From contig JBHJOB010000073.1 in NCBI GenBank assembly GCA_050330195.1, positions 1-64,000 of the forward strand: a stretch of DNA of 64,000 nt. The letters run 5' to 3'. Below the pieces are notes generated by a model. It was not told the origin of the DNA, made no database searches, and saw nothing but the letters and a program-made list of their open reading frames with translations. Shown piece after piece: positions 24,987 through 33,917 of the stretch (the stretch's first letter is position 1; the number at the start of each line of letters is the position of its first letter). The position numbers and the translations under genes were made by a program. Source of the DNA: JAHQVI01 sp050330195. GTDB lineage: Bacteria; Pseudomonadota; Alphaproteobacteria; Rhizobiales; Rhodomicrobiaceae.

Positions 24987-26450
24987 ATGATCATAGAAGT
25001 CATCGGTTTCATCGTGATCTTTGCGGGGCTGCTCGTCATTCGCTACGGGCCGGATTTCGGCATCGTCGTGCTGATGATCGGCACGCTGCTCGGCGCGGCG
25101 GCGGCGCTGAAGCTGCCCGCGCTTGGCGGTGCGAACATCCTTCCCGGCCATTTGCTGCTGCCGTTCTACGTGCTCGCTCTCGTCCGCCAGCCTGGCGCCA
25201 TCAGCGAAATGATGCGCAGTCTGGCGTTTCCGAAACCGGGCTTCTGGCTGGCGCTTTTCATTGCGTATGGCTTCGTCACGGCGCTGCTCCTGCCGCGCCT
25301 GTTTGCCGGCGTCATCGAAGTGCTGACGATCGACCGCGAAGCCGACGGCATCTATGTCCTGCCGCTTGCGCCCAGCATGAGCAACATCACGCAGCCCGTC
25401 TATCTCGCGGGCGATCTCGTTCTGTACGCCGCTGTTGTCGCTCATGCCGCGCGCAGCGGACTCGTTCCGATCGTTCGAGCGGTATTGATCGCCGCCGCAG
25501 TCAATCTGACCTTTGGCACGCTCGACATGGTTACCTATGCGACCGGCATGTCGTGGTTGCTGGATTTCATCCGCAATGCGGATTACGGCATGTTGGTCGA
25601 GGGGTCCATACAGGGCTTCAAGCGAATTGTCGGCTCCTTCACCGAGGCGTCGGCTTTTGGCGCCGTGACGCTGATGTATTTCGCGTTCTGTTTCGAATTC
25701 TGGTTGCGCGGCGTCACTCAGCAATGGACAGGAATCCTGGCGCTGCTTTCGTTTCTGGCAGTGCTCCTGTGCACGTCCTCTTCCGCCTACGGGGCGCTCG
25801 GCATCTATCTTTCCGTCGTCATGATCCGGTGCCTCATCGGCCTGTTTATCGGTACGGCGACCACCCGATCAGCGTCTATTGCGCTGGTCGGACCGATCGT
25901 CATGCTGACCGCGCTGCTCTCACTGATGATGTTGCCGGATGTGTGGAGCGCGATTACCGCCCTGTTCGACCAGACCCTGCTGAACAAGATGAATACTCAG
26001 TCCGGCGTCGAGCGGGCCATGTGGAATGAGCTGGGAATGCGTGTCTTTTTCGAAAGCTCGATGCTTGGCGCGGGGCTCGGCAGTGTCCGTACATCGAGTT
26101 TCGTGATCGCTGTCCTTGCGAGCACCGGCATAATGGGCGCCATTCTGCTGCTGGCCTTTTTCGGCGGACTTGTCCTCCAGATCCTGAGACCCAAGCGCAG
26201 CAGGGTTGCCGTCGCCGCAGCAGCAGCCGGTGGAGCCGCCTGTTTCGTCCTCAGCGTAACCGGGACGCTTGCGGGAGCGGCCGTCGATCTCGGATTGCCG
26301 TTTTTTGTCGCCGCCGGACTGATCAGTGCTGCCGCCGAAGAAAAGTTGCGGCCGATTTCCGCAAAGGCTCCGCTTAATTCATTTCTTCGTAAGCAAATTA
26401 ACTCATCGTTAGAAGATGGTTCGAAGTTTAGGCAGAACGATGTCTGGTAA
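24987..26450 (+). CDS. Polytopic membrane protein, O-antigen/exopolysaccharide polymerase-like
   Basis: A 487-aa protein with about 10-12 hydrophobic helices and a large loop in the second half (about residues 335-375, containing NKMNTQSGVERAMWNELGMRVFFESSMLGAGLGSVRTSS). That motif, an Arg-rich W-x-x-x-L block followed by G-x-G-x-G, is typical of Wzy/RfaL-type ligases and polymerases. It would polymerise repeat units at the periplasmic face of the inner membrane. I start it at ATG 24987; an earlier ATG at 24921 lies inside the repeat. It overlaps the GT2 gene by 11 bp. Confidence 0.78.
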   Translation: MIIEVIGFIVIFAGLLVIRYGPDFGIVVLMIGTLLGAAAALKLPALGGANILPGHLLLPFYVLALVRQPGAISEMMRSLAFPKPGFWLALFIAYGFVTALLLPRLFAGVIEVLTIDREADGIYVLPLAPSMSNITQPVYLAGDLVLYAAVVAHAARSGLVPIVRAVLIAAAVNLTFGTLDMVTYATGMSWLLDFIRNADYGMLVEGSIQGFKRIVGSFTEASAFGAVTLMYFAFCFEFWLRGVTQQWTGILALLSFLAVLLCTSSSAYGALGIYLSVVMIRCLIGLFIGTATTRSASIALVGPIVMLTALLSLMMLPDVWSAITALFDQTLLNKMNTQSGVERAMWNELGMRVFFESSMLGAGLGSVRTSSFVIAVLASTGIMGAILLLAFFGGLVLQILRPKRSRVAVAAAAAGGAACFVLSVTGTLAGAAVDLGLPFFVAAGLISAAAEEKLRPISAKAPLNSFLRKQINSSLEDGSKFRQNDVW

Positions 26451-27384
26451 CATGCAAATGGCTGAGCAGGCAGAACCGCTTGCTCCCGCATCCGCGCAGC
26501 AAGATCTGCTTCGCATCGCCGTCGGCATCGCGACCGTCGGACGCCCGGAAATCCTGCACGAGACGCTCGCGCGCCTCAAGCGGCAGACGCGGCCAGCGGA
26601 CGCCATCATCGTTTCAACGCCGACCGCCGAAGATGTGGCGGGCGTCGCCGGCAACCACCCCGGCGTCACCTTCATTCGCTCCGAACGCGGCTCATCCCAT
26701 CAGCGCAATGCGATTATCGACCATCTGGACGGCTTCGATATCGTGGTCTTTCTCGACGATGATTTCATTCCCGCGCCTGATTATCTTGCCGCGCTTGAGA
26801 CGATCATGATGGAAAATCCGAATATTGTCATGACGACGGGCCTCGTTCTGCGGGACGGCATTCTCGGTCCCGGCCTGACCTTCAAGGATGCCGACAGCAT
26901 TCTTGCCGATGCCGCATTCGATGCGGCGGATCCGGCGCTCGCCCCGGTCGCCGACGGTTATGGCTGCAATATGAGCGCGCGGCTTTCAGCGGTTCGCGAG
27001 CACCGCGTGCGCTTTGACGAGACGCTGCCGCTCTATGCCTGGCTGGAGGATGTCGATTTCAGCCGGCAGCTTGCGCGCGGCGGGCGGATCGTGAAAGCCC
27101 ATGCGACACGGGGGGTGCATCTTGGCGTGAAGTCGGGCCGCCAGCGCGGTCTGAAGCTGGGCTATTCGCAGATCGCCAACCCGATCTATCTCTCGCGGAA
27201 AGGCACCTGTCCCTGGCGGCGGAGCCTGTTCCTGATGAGCCGGAACATTGCCGCGAATGCGATCAAGACCCTGCGGCCCGAACCGTGGGTAGACCGGCGG
27301 GGGCGGCTGCTGGGCAATTTGCGCGCGATCGCCGATCTCGTCACCGGACGGCTCGATCCGCGCAAGGTGCTGTCGTTCAAATGA
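26440..27384 (+). CDS. Family 2 glycosyltransferase
   Basis: A 314-aa GT-A fold transferase: VGIATVGRPEILHETLARL at the start of the domain, the metal-binding FLDDDFIP near residue 106, and the acceptor-region WLEDVDFSRQL (ED motif) near 207. It adds a sugar from a nucleotide donor to the growing repeat unit on the cytoplasmic side. ATGs at 26416, 26440 and 26452 are possible; 26440 has AGG 8 nt upstream and overlaps the previous gene slightly. Sugar specificity is unknown. Confidence 0.86.
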   Translation: MSGNMQMAEQAEPLAPASAQQDLLRIAVGIATVGRPEILHETLARLKRQTRPADAIIVSTPTAEDVAGVAGNHPGVTFIRSERGSSHQRNAIIDHLDGFDIVVFLDDDFIPAPDYLAALETIMMENPNIVMTTGLVLRDGILGPGLTFKDADSILADAAFDAADPALAPVADGYGCNMSARLSAVREHRVRFDETLPLYAWLEDVDFSRQLARGGRIVKAHATRGVHLGVKSGRQRGLKLGYSQIANPIYLSRKGTCPWRRSLFLMSRNIAANAIKTLRPEPWVDRRGRLLGNLRAIADLVTGRLDPRKVLSFK

Positions 27385-27422
27385 CGAAAGCGAAACACGG
27401 GGGCGGAGCGTAAGGCGAAAAT

Positions 27423-28694
27423 ATGCGGCAACCGGAGCGCGTCGTCATTCTTAACGACATATCGGCCTGGCGCGGCGGCGCGACGGGCGTGGCGCTGTCC
27501 TGCGCGCGCGGGCTGGCCGAACGGGGCGTGCATGTCACCTTCATAACCGGCGACGACGCCTCCGAAGCGCCGCTTGCGGATACGGCCGTGGAGATGATCC
27601 CCATCGCCAGCGCGCATATTATGGACGGTCCGCGTGCGGCTGCGATGATGCGCGGGCTCTATAATCTGGAGGCGGCCCGTTTCGTGAAGGACTGGATCGC
27701 GCAGAACGATACGCCGGGCACCGTCTATCACTTGCATGGCTGGTCGAAAATTCTCTCGCCGTCCGTCTTCAGCGCATTGACGCCGGTTCTGAGCCGCCTC
27801 GTCGTCCACGCACATGATTTCTTCCTGATCTGCCCCAATGGCGGCTATTTCGATTTCCGGCGCGATGAACTCTGCACGCGCCGTCCGATGGGAGCAGCGT
27901 GCATCGCCTGCAATTGCGACCGTCGGAGCTACACGCACAAGCTCTGGCGGCTTGCCCGTTCCGGCGTTCGGCAAATCTTGTTGACGCCGAAAAAAATCGG
28001 GCGTCTGCTGGTTGTGCATCCTGGAATGATCCCGCTATTCGCACATGGTGGAATTGCTGGCGGTCATGTTGGCGTGCTGCGCAATCCCGTCGCGCCCTGG
28101 TCGGGGACGCGGATTCCCGCAGAGCGGAATCGAACCTTTCTCTTTGTCGGACGACTGGATGAAGACAAGGGTGTCGACCTTCTCGCCTCGGCGGCGCGTC
28201 AGGCCGGGGTGCCGTTGCGGATGGTCGGAGCCGGGCCGCTTGGCGAGACGCTGGCGAGCGCATTTCCGGAGGTTGAATTTTCCGGCTGGCGGAGCCGGGC
28301 GGAACTGGCCGAACTGTGCCTCGATGCGCGCGCGATCGTCATGCCGACCCGGTCGCGTGAGACATTCGGAATTGCCGGGCTGGAGGCCCTGATGAGCGGT
28401 GCGCCGTTGATCATTTCGTCGAACGCGCTGCTTGCCCCGGAAATCGAGGCAGGCGGCTTCGGGCTGGTTTGCGATCCGCATGACCGCGACGCGCTTGCCG
28501 GAATTCTCAAGGGTTTGGCGAGCGATGATGCAACGGTGGCCGGGATGAGCAGGTGGGCCTATGACAGCGCGCGAACCCTTGCCCCAACCTTCAGCGAATG
28601 GATTGACGCTATCATGGCGGAATATGCCGGACTGGCGGACGTGAAGGAAACGAACATGGCGGCGGAGCCTGCGGCGGGAACTGTAATGGGATAA
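27423..28694 (+). CDS. Family 4 glycosyltransferase
   Basis: A 423-aa GT-B protein. The N-terminal half has the GG(A)TG loop in SAWRGGATGVALSCARGLAERG. The C-terminal half has VGRLDEDKGVDLL and the E-x7-E donor motif in RETFGIAGLEALMSGAPLI. An unusual Cys-rich stretch (RRPMGAACIACNCDRR, near residue 155) might bind a metal; similar Cys pairs occur in some exopolysaccharide GT4 enzymes. It belongs to the exopolysaccharide cluster between GT2 and the Wzz/kinase gene. Confidence 0.87.
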   Translation: MRQPERVVILNDISAWRGGATGVALSCARGLAERGVHVTFITGDDASEAPLADTAVEMIPIASAHIMDGPRAAAMMRGLYNLEAARFVKDWIAQNDTPGTVYHLHGWSKILSPSVFSALTPVLSRLVVHAHDFFLICPNGGYFDFRRDELCTRRPMGAACIACNCDRRSYTHKLWRLARSGVRQILLTPKKIGRLLVVHPGMIPLFAHGGIAGGHVGVLRNPVAPWSGTRIPAERNRTFLFVGRLDEDKGVDLLASAARQAGVPLRMVGAGPLGETLASAFPEVEFSGWRSRAELAELCLDARAIVMPTRSRETFGIAGLEALMSGAPLIISSNALLAPEIEAGGFGLVCDPHDRDALAGILKGLASDDATVAGMSRWAYDSARTLAPTFSEWIDAIMAEYAGLADVKETNMAAEPAAGTVMG

Positions 28695-28816
28695 GTTGAA
28701 GTTTTTTGCAGGCATCGCATGGTTTTATTGGGTGAGAAGCCCCTTTTCTTGATAGTTTATGAGCTTGAAGCACGGAAACCGGCAAGTGTACGGCGGCTTC
28801 GGCAGGGAGTTAAGCG

Positions 28817-30688
28817 TTGAACGACTTCAATCACTACCATCAACGCCAGAGCCATATCAGCATCGCGGATGTGCTGGTTTTCTTCAAGAAGCAGGCCTGG
28901 GTCATCGGTCTTTGCGTGATCGTGGGCGTCGTTCTCGGCTTCGTTCGCGCTGCGTCCCTTGAGCCCCGCTTTACCGCGCAAGCCCAGATCCTCATCGATA
29001 CCAGGGGTGTGAAAACCATCGAGGACAGTTCGGGACCGTCTGAGGCAGCAATCGATCCCGCCCGCGTCGAGGGCAAGATTGCGATCTTGCAGTCGGAAAC
29101 GATTGCCGGAGCCGTTATCGAGAAACTCGATCTCAAGAACGATCCCGAATTTCAGGCACCGTCGCCCTCCCTGACCGCGAGACTTGGCGACTGGGTGAAG
29201 GCGCTGCTGGAGGAATCGCCGTCTCCGCAAACCGACGGCGAGCTTGACGAATTCATCAAATCGCGCGTGGCCATCTCCATATTTCAGGGGAATCTTCAGG
29301 TTCGCCGTGTCGGGACGTCCTATGCGATCGGCATAACTTTCACCTCCGTTGATCCTCAGAAAGCGGCGCACATCGCGAATGCCGTGGCGGATGCCTACAT
29401 TGAGGATCAGATCAGAACGGCATCGGATGCAGCCCGGCGAACGAGCATCTGGCTGGAGAAGCGGATCGACGAGGCGCGCGGGCATCTCAATGAAGCCGCG
29501 CGCGCGGTGCAGCTTTTCCGCGCGGGGCAAACCATTCGCGGTCCGCTTGCCGGACGGGTCGGACAGCCCGATCCAGCCACCGGCGTCTCTGTCCTCGATG
29601 GCGCCTTGCCCGGACAAGATGGCGCGGCTCTCGATCCGGCAACCGCATCGTCCGTGACGCTGGCCGAGCTGGAATCGCGTTCACAGCATTATCAGAAGGT
29701 TTATGAAACCTATCTGCAGGCGTTTACCAATTCGCTCAATAGGGAGTCTCTCCCGGTGTCCGACAGCCGCATCATTACCCGTGCGACGCGGCCTCTTCTC
29801 AAGAGCAGCCCGCGCACGAAGCTGATCCTGGCCTTCGGCGCCGCCATCGGCCTTCTGGTCGGCGTGGGCTTTGCCTTCCTGCGTTACAATATGGACAACA
29901 GCGTTCAGTCCTCGCGTCAGCTCAGGGAGAGGCTGGGCATTCCGGTGCTGGCGGAAGTGCCGCGGCTGGAAAAAGGCGACGCGCCGGAAAAACGTTTGCG
30001 CATCGTCAAATTCGCGCCGTTCACCGGCTTCACAAGTTCGCTGAAGCTTGTTCGAAACTCGCTGATCAGCGGGAGCAGCGGCCGCGTGCGCACGATCGGC
30101 GTCACCTCCGTACTCCCGGGCGAAGGCAAGACGACCATCGCGGCGAACATGGCGGCGCTTCTGTCAACGTCGGGCAAGCGCGTCCTGCTGATCGACGTCG
30201 ACCTGCATCAGGCAACCGTTACCAAATTTCTGGCGCCCAACTCCAGGATCGGCATACTCGATGTGCTTTCCGGGAAGCAGACGCTGAAAGATGCGGTAGT
30301 AAAGGCACGCGAAAATCATCCCGATATTCTGCCGCAGAACGCCCGCACGGATATTTATTCCTACGAGGCATTCTGCTCAAAGGCGATGCAGGATCTCCTG
30401 GATGAAGCGAAGAAATCATACGACTACGTCATTATCGACATGCCGCCGCTCGGCCCCGTCGTCGATGGGCTGGAGATGAGCGCACAGTTCGACGGCGTCG
30501 TTATCATTGCGGAATGGGGCAAGACTCCCATTGCCGTCATAGAGGAGGCGTCACAGGCCCTTCGCGCGGCCAGGGCGCGGATTCTCGGTGCGGTGATAAC
30601 AAAAGTCGATCCGATGCTGGATCGCTCGTGGAAAAAAGACTGGTCGCAATATTACGGAAGTAGAGAAACTCTTGTCGCAAGGTCATGA
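28817..30688 (+). CDS. Exopolysaccharide chain-length protein fused to BY-kinase (Wzz/ExoP type)
   Basis: A 623-aa inner-membrane protein. A Wzz domain lies between two membrane helices (about residues 30-51 and 335-355), followed by a cytoplasmic tyrosine-kinase domain. Walker A is PGEGKTT near 434-440, Walker A' is VLLIDVDLHQ near 455, and Walker B is YVIIDMPPLG near 536. It controls export and length of the polysaccharide through autophosphorylation. The C-terminal tail has only a YY pair, not a long Tyr cluster. The start is TTG at 28817: an in-frame TAA lies two codons upstream, and GGGAG sits 9 nt before it. Confidence 0.9.
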   Translation: MNDFNHYHQRQSHISIADVLVFFKKQAWVIGLCVIVGVVLGFVRAASLEPRFTAQAQILIDTRGVKTIEDSSGPSEAAIDPARVEGKIAILQSETIAGAVIEKLDLKNDPEFQAPSPSLTARLGDWVKALLEESPSPQTDGELDEFIKSRVAISIFQGNLQVRRVGTSYAIGITFTSVDPQKAAHIANAVADAYIEDQIRTASDAARRTSIWLEKRIDEARGHLNEAARAVQLFRAGQTIRGPLAGRVGQPDPATGVSVLDGALPGQDGAALDPATASSVTLAELESRSQHYQKVYETYLQAFTNSLNRESLPVSDSRIITRATRPLLKSSPRTKLILAFGAAIGLLVGVGFAFLRYNMDNSVQSSRQLRERLGIPVLAEVPRLEKGDAPEKRLRIVKFAPFTGFTSSLKLVRNSLISGSSGRVRTIGVTSVLPGEGKTTIAANMAALLSTSGKRVLLIDVDLHQATVTKFLAPNSRIGILDVLSGKQTLKDAVVKARENHPDILPQNARTDIYSYEAFCSKAMQDLLDEAKKSYDYVIIDMPPLGPVVDGLEMSAQFDGVVIIAEWGKTPIAVIEEASQALRAARARILGAVITKVDPMLDRSWKKDWSQYYGSRETLVARS

Positions 30689-30790
30689 CTTCATGTCGTT
30701 CGATAAGACTTGAACGTCAGCATATGCGGCGTTACGAATAAGAATTCATTTTGATGTCTTTCTAACTGTTCGATTTCAGGGACTGTTCCG

Positions 30791-31615
30791 ATGATACTGT
30801 TAAAACGGTTGGCTTGCCTTTCCGGGGCGGCTGTTTTCTGCTTTTTGTTCCATACCTCTTTCGCGTTCGCCCAGTCGAAACCGGCGGCAATCGATCTCGA
30901 CCAATATGTCCTATCGTTCAGCGACGAGTTTGACACGATCGATGTTTCCGACTGGGGCTGCACATCGCGCTGGATAGCGCACACGCCCTGGGCCGGAGAT
31001 TTCGGCACCGCACGCTTTGCCAATCCCCAGGAGGGTTTTCCTTTCATCGTGAAGAACGGCATTCTGGAGATTGAAGCGCGCAAAATGCCGTCGGGCCAAT
31101 GGTTTTCCGGGATGCTCGCGAGCTGGGACGCCTGCGACAGCGGGTTCGCCCAGCGCTACGGCTATTTCGAAATGCGCGCGAAAATACCCTCCGGCCCCGG
31201 TTTCTGGCCCGCCTTTTGGCTGATCGGCGTCGACAAGAGCAACGGCACAGCCGAAATCGACATATTCGAGCACCACACCCACAAGTCCCATCAATATAAC
31301 TCCGCCCTGATGAAGCATCCGGGGACGAACGATCCCGAGCGCCGCGTCTACAGCAATTTCAATCCGGTAGAGGACGGCATTCTTGCGAAGCAGTTCAATA
31401 CGTTCGGTGCTGACGTTTCGGAAAAGGAGGTTGTATTCTACTTCAACCGGAAGGAAGTCTGGCGTACGCCGATGCTGGATCATTTCAAGCAGCCGATGTA
31501 CCTGCTGGTCAGTCTGGCTATGGACGAGGGCTTCGTAACCTCCGAGACGCCGCTATCGGCAAAGATGCAGGTCGACTACGTCCGGGCCTATCAACGCAAG
31601 CCGAAGGGTTTTTAG
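30791..31615 (+). CDS. Secreted family 16 glycoside hydrolase (ExoK-like)
   Basis: A 274-aa protein with a signal peptide (about 29 residues, ending SFAFAQS) and a GH16 jelly-roll domain. The catalytic motif E-x-D-x-x-E is visible as E155-I-D-I-F-E160 in GTAEIDIFEHH, with upstream FWPAFWLIG typical of the family. It should cut beta-1,3 or beta-1,3-1,4 glucan-type bonds outside the cytoplasm and may trim the exopolysaccharide made by this cluster, as ExoK does for succinoglycan. The AGGGA ribosome site is 8 nt before the ATG. Confidence 0.9.
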   Translation: MILLKRLACLSGAAVFCFLFHTSFAFAQSKPAAIDLDQYVLSFSDEFDTIDVSDWGCTSRWIAHTPWAGDFGTARFANPQEGFPFIVKNGILEIEARKMPSGQWFSGMLASWDACDSGFAQRYGYFEMRAKIPSGPGFWPAFWLIGVDKSNGTAEIDIFEHHTHKSHQYNSALMKHPGTNDPERRVYSNFNPVEDGILAKQFNTFGADVSEKEVVFYFNRKEVWRTPMLDHFKQPMYLLVSLAMDEGFVTSETPLSAKMQVDYVRAYQRKPKGF

Positions 31616-31728
31616 CATTTTTCACCTAACCTGCGGGTTGGGCGCAGGCGAAAGTACCTCGTCCATCGGGATGGGCGTCCGAGCCGGTGCATCCCTTCTC
31701 TTCGTATCGCGTTGCAAGAGTGTTCTTC

Positions 31729-32763
31729 ATGCGTTTCAAACAGGCGCTTCTGTCCAATCTGGCCAATGTCTCCCGCATCGGAGGTCTGGGCGAACTGGCC
31801 GGCCGCAGGCATCGCGGGGCGGGGGCGATCATCGTCGCCCATAGTGTTGTCGAAGATCCGGGGGAGTATCTTTTCGACCATTTGCGGACAAGCGCTGCGT
31901 TTCTTGAGACGATTTTAGATCATTTGAGAAAAGCCGGTATCGACATTGTGCCGCTTGACGAGGCGATGCGCAGACTTCGCGAGAATGACGCACGGCGGTT
32001 TGCCTGCTTCACTTTCGACGACGGGTACAAGGACAATCTGACCGTCGCTCTGCCCATATTCGAACGTTACGAAGCGCCCTTCACGGTCTATGTCACGACG
32101 TGCCATATCGAGGGAACGATCGACAATTGGTGGAGCGGACTTGCTGAAATTCTCAGGAACCATGAGCGCATCGAGGTCGAAGAACTTGGGGGCCACTATG
32201 AGGCCCGGACTTTGCAGGAAAAGGCGCGGCTCTATCGGCAACTCAAACAGGCCGCCGAAAACGGAACTCTAAGCGCGGCAGGAATTTCCGCTTTTCTGAA
32301 GGCCTATTCGATCGATATGCCGGAGATCGTGGCTCGCGATGCGCTGACCCTGGACGAGTTGCGCGAACTCTCCTCCAGCCCGCTCGTCGAAATTGGCGCA
32401 CACACGGCAAGTCACCCCCGTCTCAGCGAGCTAGGCGAGGCGGAAGCGCAATTCGAAATGGCCACCAACAAGGAATGGCTTGAGGATCTGCTTCAACACG
32501 AGATCCGTCATTTTGCCTATCCCTATGGCGACCCCGGCAGTTGCGGTTTACGCGAAGCGAAACTCGCCAAGATGATCGGTTTCGATACTGCCGTAACCAC
32601 GCGAATTGGCAATCTATTCGCGGCGCACTGCGAATTTTCTACAGCTCTGCCAAGAATACGGTTGTTTAGCTCGCGTGAAAATATCAATCTGGTGCAGTTT
32701 CAACTTTCCGGAGCAGCAGGGGCGTTGTTGAACAGGGCGCATGGTCCAGTGGTAACTATGTGA
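31729..32763 (+). CDS. NodB-type polysaccharide deacetylase family protein
   Basis: A 344-aa carbohydrate esterase 4-like protein. The metal/catalytic motif TFDDGYKDN gives Asp97-Asp98. The second metal motif H-x3-H is in GAHTASHPRL, and FAYPYGDPG is the usual third motif. No signal peptide is evident, so it may act in the cytoplasm on a lipid-linked sugar or be exported otherwise. A GTG at 31687 could extend the protein by 14 residues. It probably removes an N- or O-acetyl group from the polysaccharide unit. Confidence 0.83.
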   Translation: MRFKQALLSNLANVSRIGGLGELAGRRHRGAGAIIVAHSVVEDPGEYLFDHLRTSAAFLETILDHLRKAGIDIVPLDEAMRRLRENDARRFACFTFDDGYKDNLTVALPIFERYEAPFTVYVTTCHIEGTIDNWWSGLAEILRNHERIEVEELGGHYEARTLQEKARLYRQLKQAAENGTLSAAGISAFLKAYSIDMPEIVARDALTLDELRELSSSPLVEIGAHTASHPRLSELGEAEAQFEMATNKEWLEDLLQHEIRHFAYPYGDPGSCGLREAKLAKMIGFDTAVTTRIGNLFAAHCEFSTALPRIRLFSSRENINLVQFQLSGAAGALLNRAHGPVVTM

Positions 32764-32857
32764 GCAGAAAAGATACTTCGTTCCTGACGTCACTGATACA
32801 GTTTGTAAGTCGAGCGCCGCGCTCAGCCTGTTTCTCAAAATATTTGCAAGATTTGCG

Positions 32858-33889
32858 ATGACTGATATCGAGATTGATGTCGACGCCGGTGAGTGGGATC
32901 GGGAACTCGCAACCTATAGCGGCCACCCTTGGCAATCCGCCTATTGGGGCGAAACTCAGCATGAAATCGAGGGGGTTCCGGACCAACGCATCAGGCTGCG
33001 CAGAAATGGCGAGACCGTGCAGATGGTCCGGGTCGAGCAGCGCAATGTTCCAGGCCTCGGCAAGATGGCCTGGATTCGTCGCGGCCCGACGAATGCCGCG
33101 GGCGACGGAATACCGAAACTGGAACCGGAAATCATGCGCTGGCTTGGGCGGGAAGGATACTGCCTTGCCGTTTCCAGCCCGTTTTCGGGACAGGTCGCAA
33201 GGGATGAGGGGGCTGATGCGGCGGTCGATCCGAAGGTGTCCCGGACAATCTGGGTCGATCTGACGCTCGGCACCGAAACGCTCTGGCAGAATCTGCAGCG
33301 CAATTTCCGCAGTGATGTCGGGCGTGCGCGCAAGAAGGGCGTCACGGTTGAGACCACGCGCGATCCGCAGTTGATCGCGAATTATTGCGACCTTTATCAC
33401 CAGCTCGGCGAAACCAAGGGTTTCGAGATCCGCTCATCGAAAGAGTTCATCCTGAGCGTGATCAACCGATCGCGCCTGGACGTCGCCGGCGCGCATCTTT
33501 TCCTGGCCATGTTCGAGGGCGAGATCGCAGCGGGCGCCATGGTTTGTCGCTGTGGCGGTTCGCTGCACTACATGAATGGCGTCAGCAATCGCAAGCATTC
33601 AAAGCTTGTACCCGCCGTGGCGCTGCATTGGGCCGTGATGGAATGGGGCGTCTCGGAGGGGTGCCTTCGCTACGATCTGGAGGGCATCGACGCGAAGGGT
33701 AATCCCGGCGTCTATGCCTTCAAGAAGAAGATGGGCGGCGACGAGATCGTCTTTCCGCCGAGGCAGGTCTACCCGCTCAATCTGACCGGTCAACTCATCA
33801 AGCCGATCGCCGGTTACGTTCTCAATTCTGGGAAGTCCGGACTTCAGACGCTGGCTTCCGGGCTGTGGACCCGGCGTGCGGCAATCTGA
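32858..33889 (+). CDS. FemAB/GNAT-like acyl or aminoacyl transferase
   Basis: A 343-aa protein with the double-GNAT layout of FemAB-like proteins: an N-terminal half with HPWQSAYWGE and MVRVEQRNVPGLGKMAWIRRGP, then LWQNLQRNFRSDVGRARKKGVTVE, then a second GNAT half with LHYMNGVSNRKHSK and YDLEGIDAKGNPGVYAFKKKMGG. Such proteins add an amino acid or acyl group to a lipid-linked sugar. In an exopolysaccharide cluster it likely decorates the repeat unit. The acyl donor is unknown. Confidence 0.78.
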   Translation: MTDIEIDVDAGEWDRELATYSGHPWQSAYWGETQHEIEGVPDQRIRLRRNGETVQMVRVEQRNVPGLGKMAWIRRGPTNAAGDGIPKLEPEIMRWLGREGYCLAVSSPFSGQVARDEGADAAVDPKVSRTIWVDLTLGTETLWQNLQRNFRSDVGRARKKGVTVETTRDPQLIANYCDLYHQLGETKGFEIRSSKEFILSVINRSRLDVAGAHLFLAMFEGEIAAGAMVCRCGGSLHYMNGVSNRKHSKLVPAVALHWAVMEWGVSEGCLRYDLEGIDAKGNPGVYAFKKKMGGDEIVFPPRQVYPLNLTGQLIKPIAGYVLNSGKSGLQTLASGLWTRRAAI

Positions 33890-33917
33890 ATCTCAAGGGT
33901 GCTCTGGGGGCTCCGCC

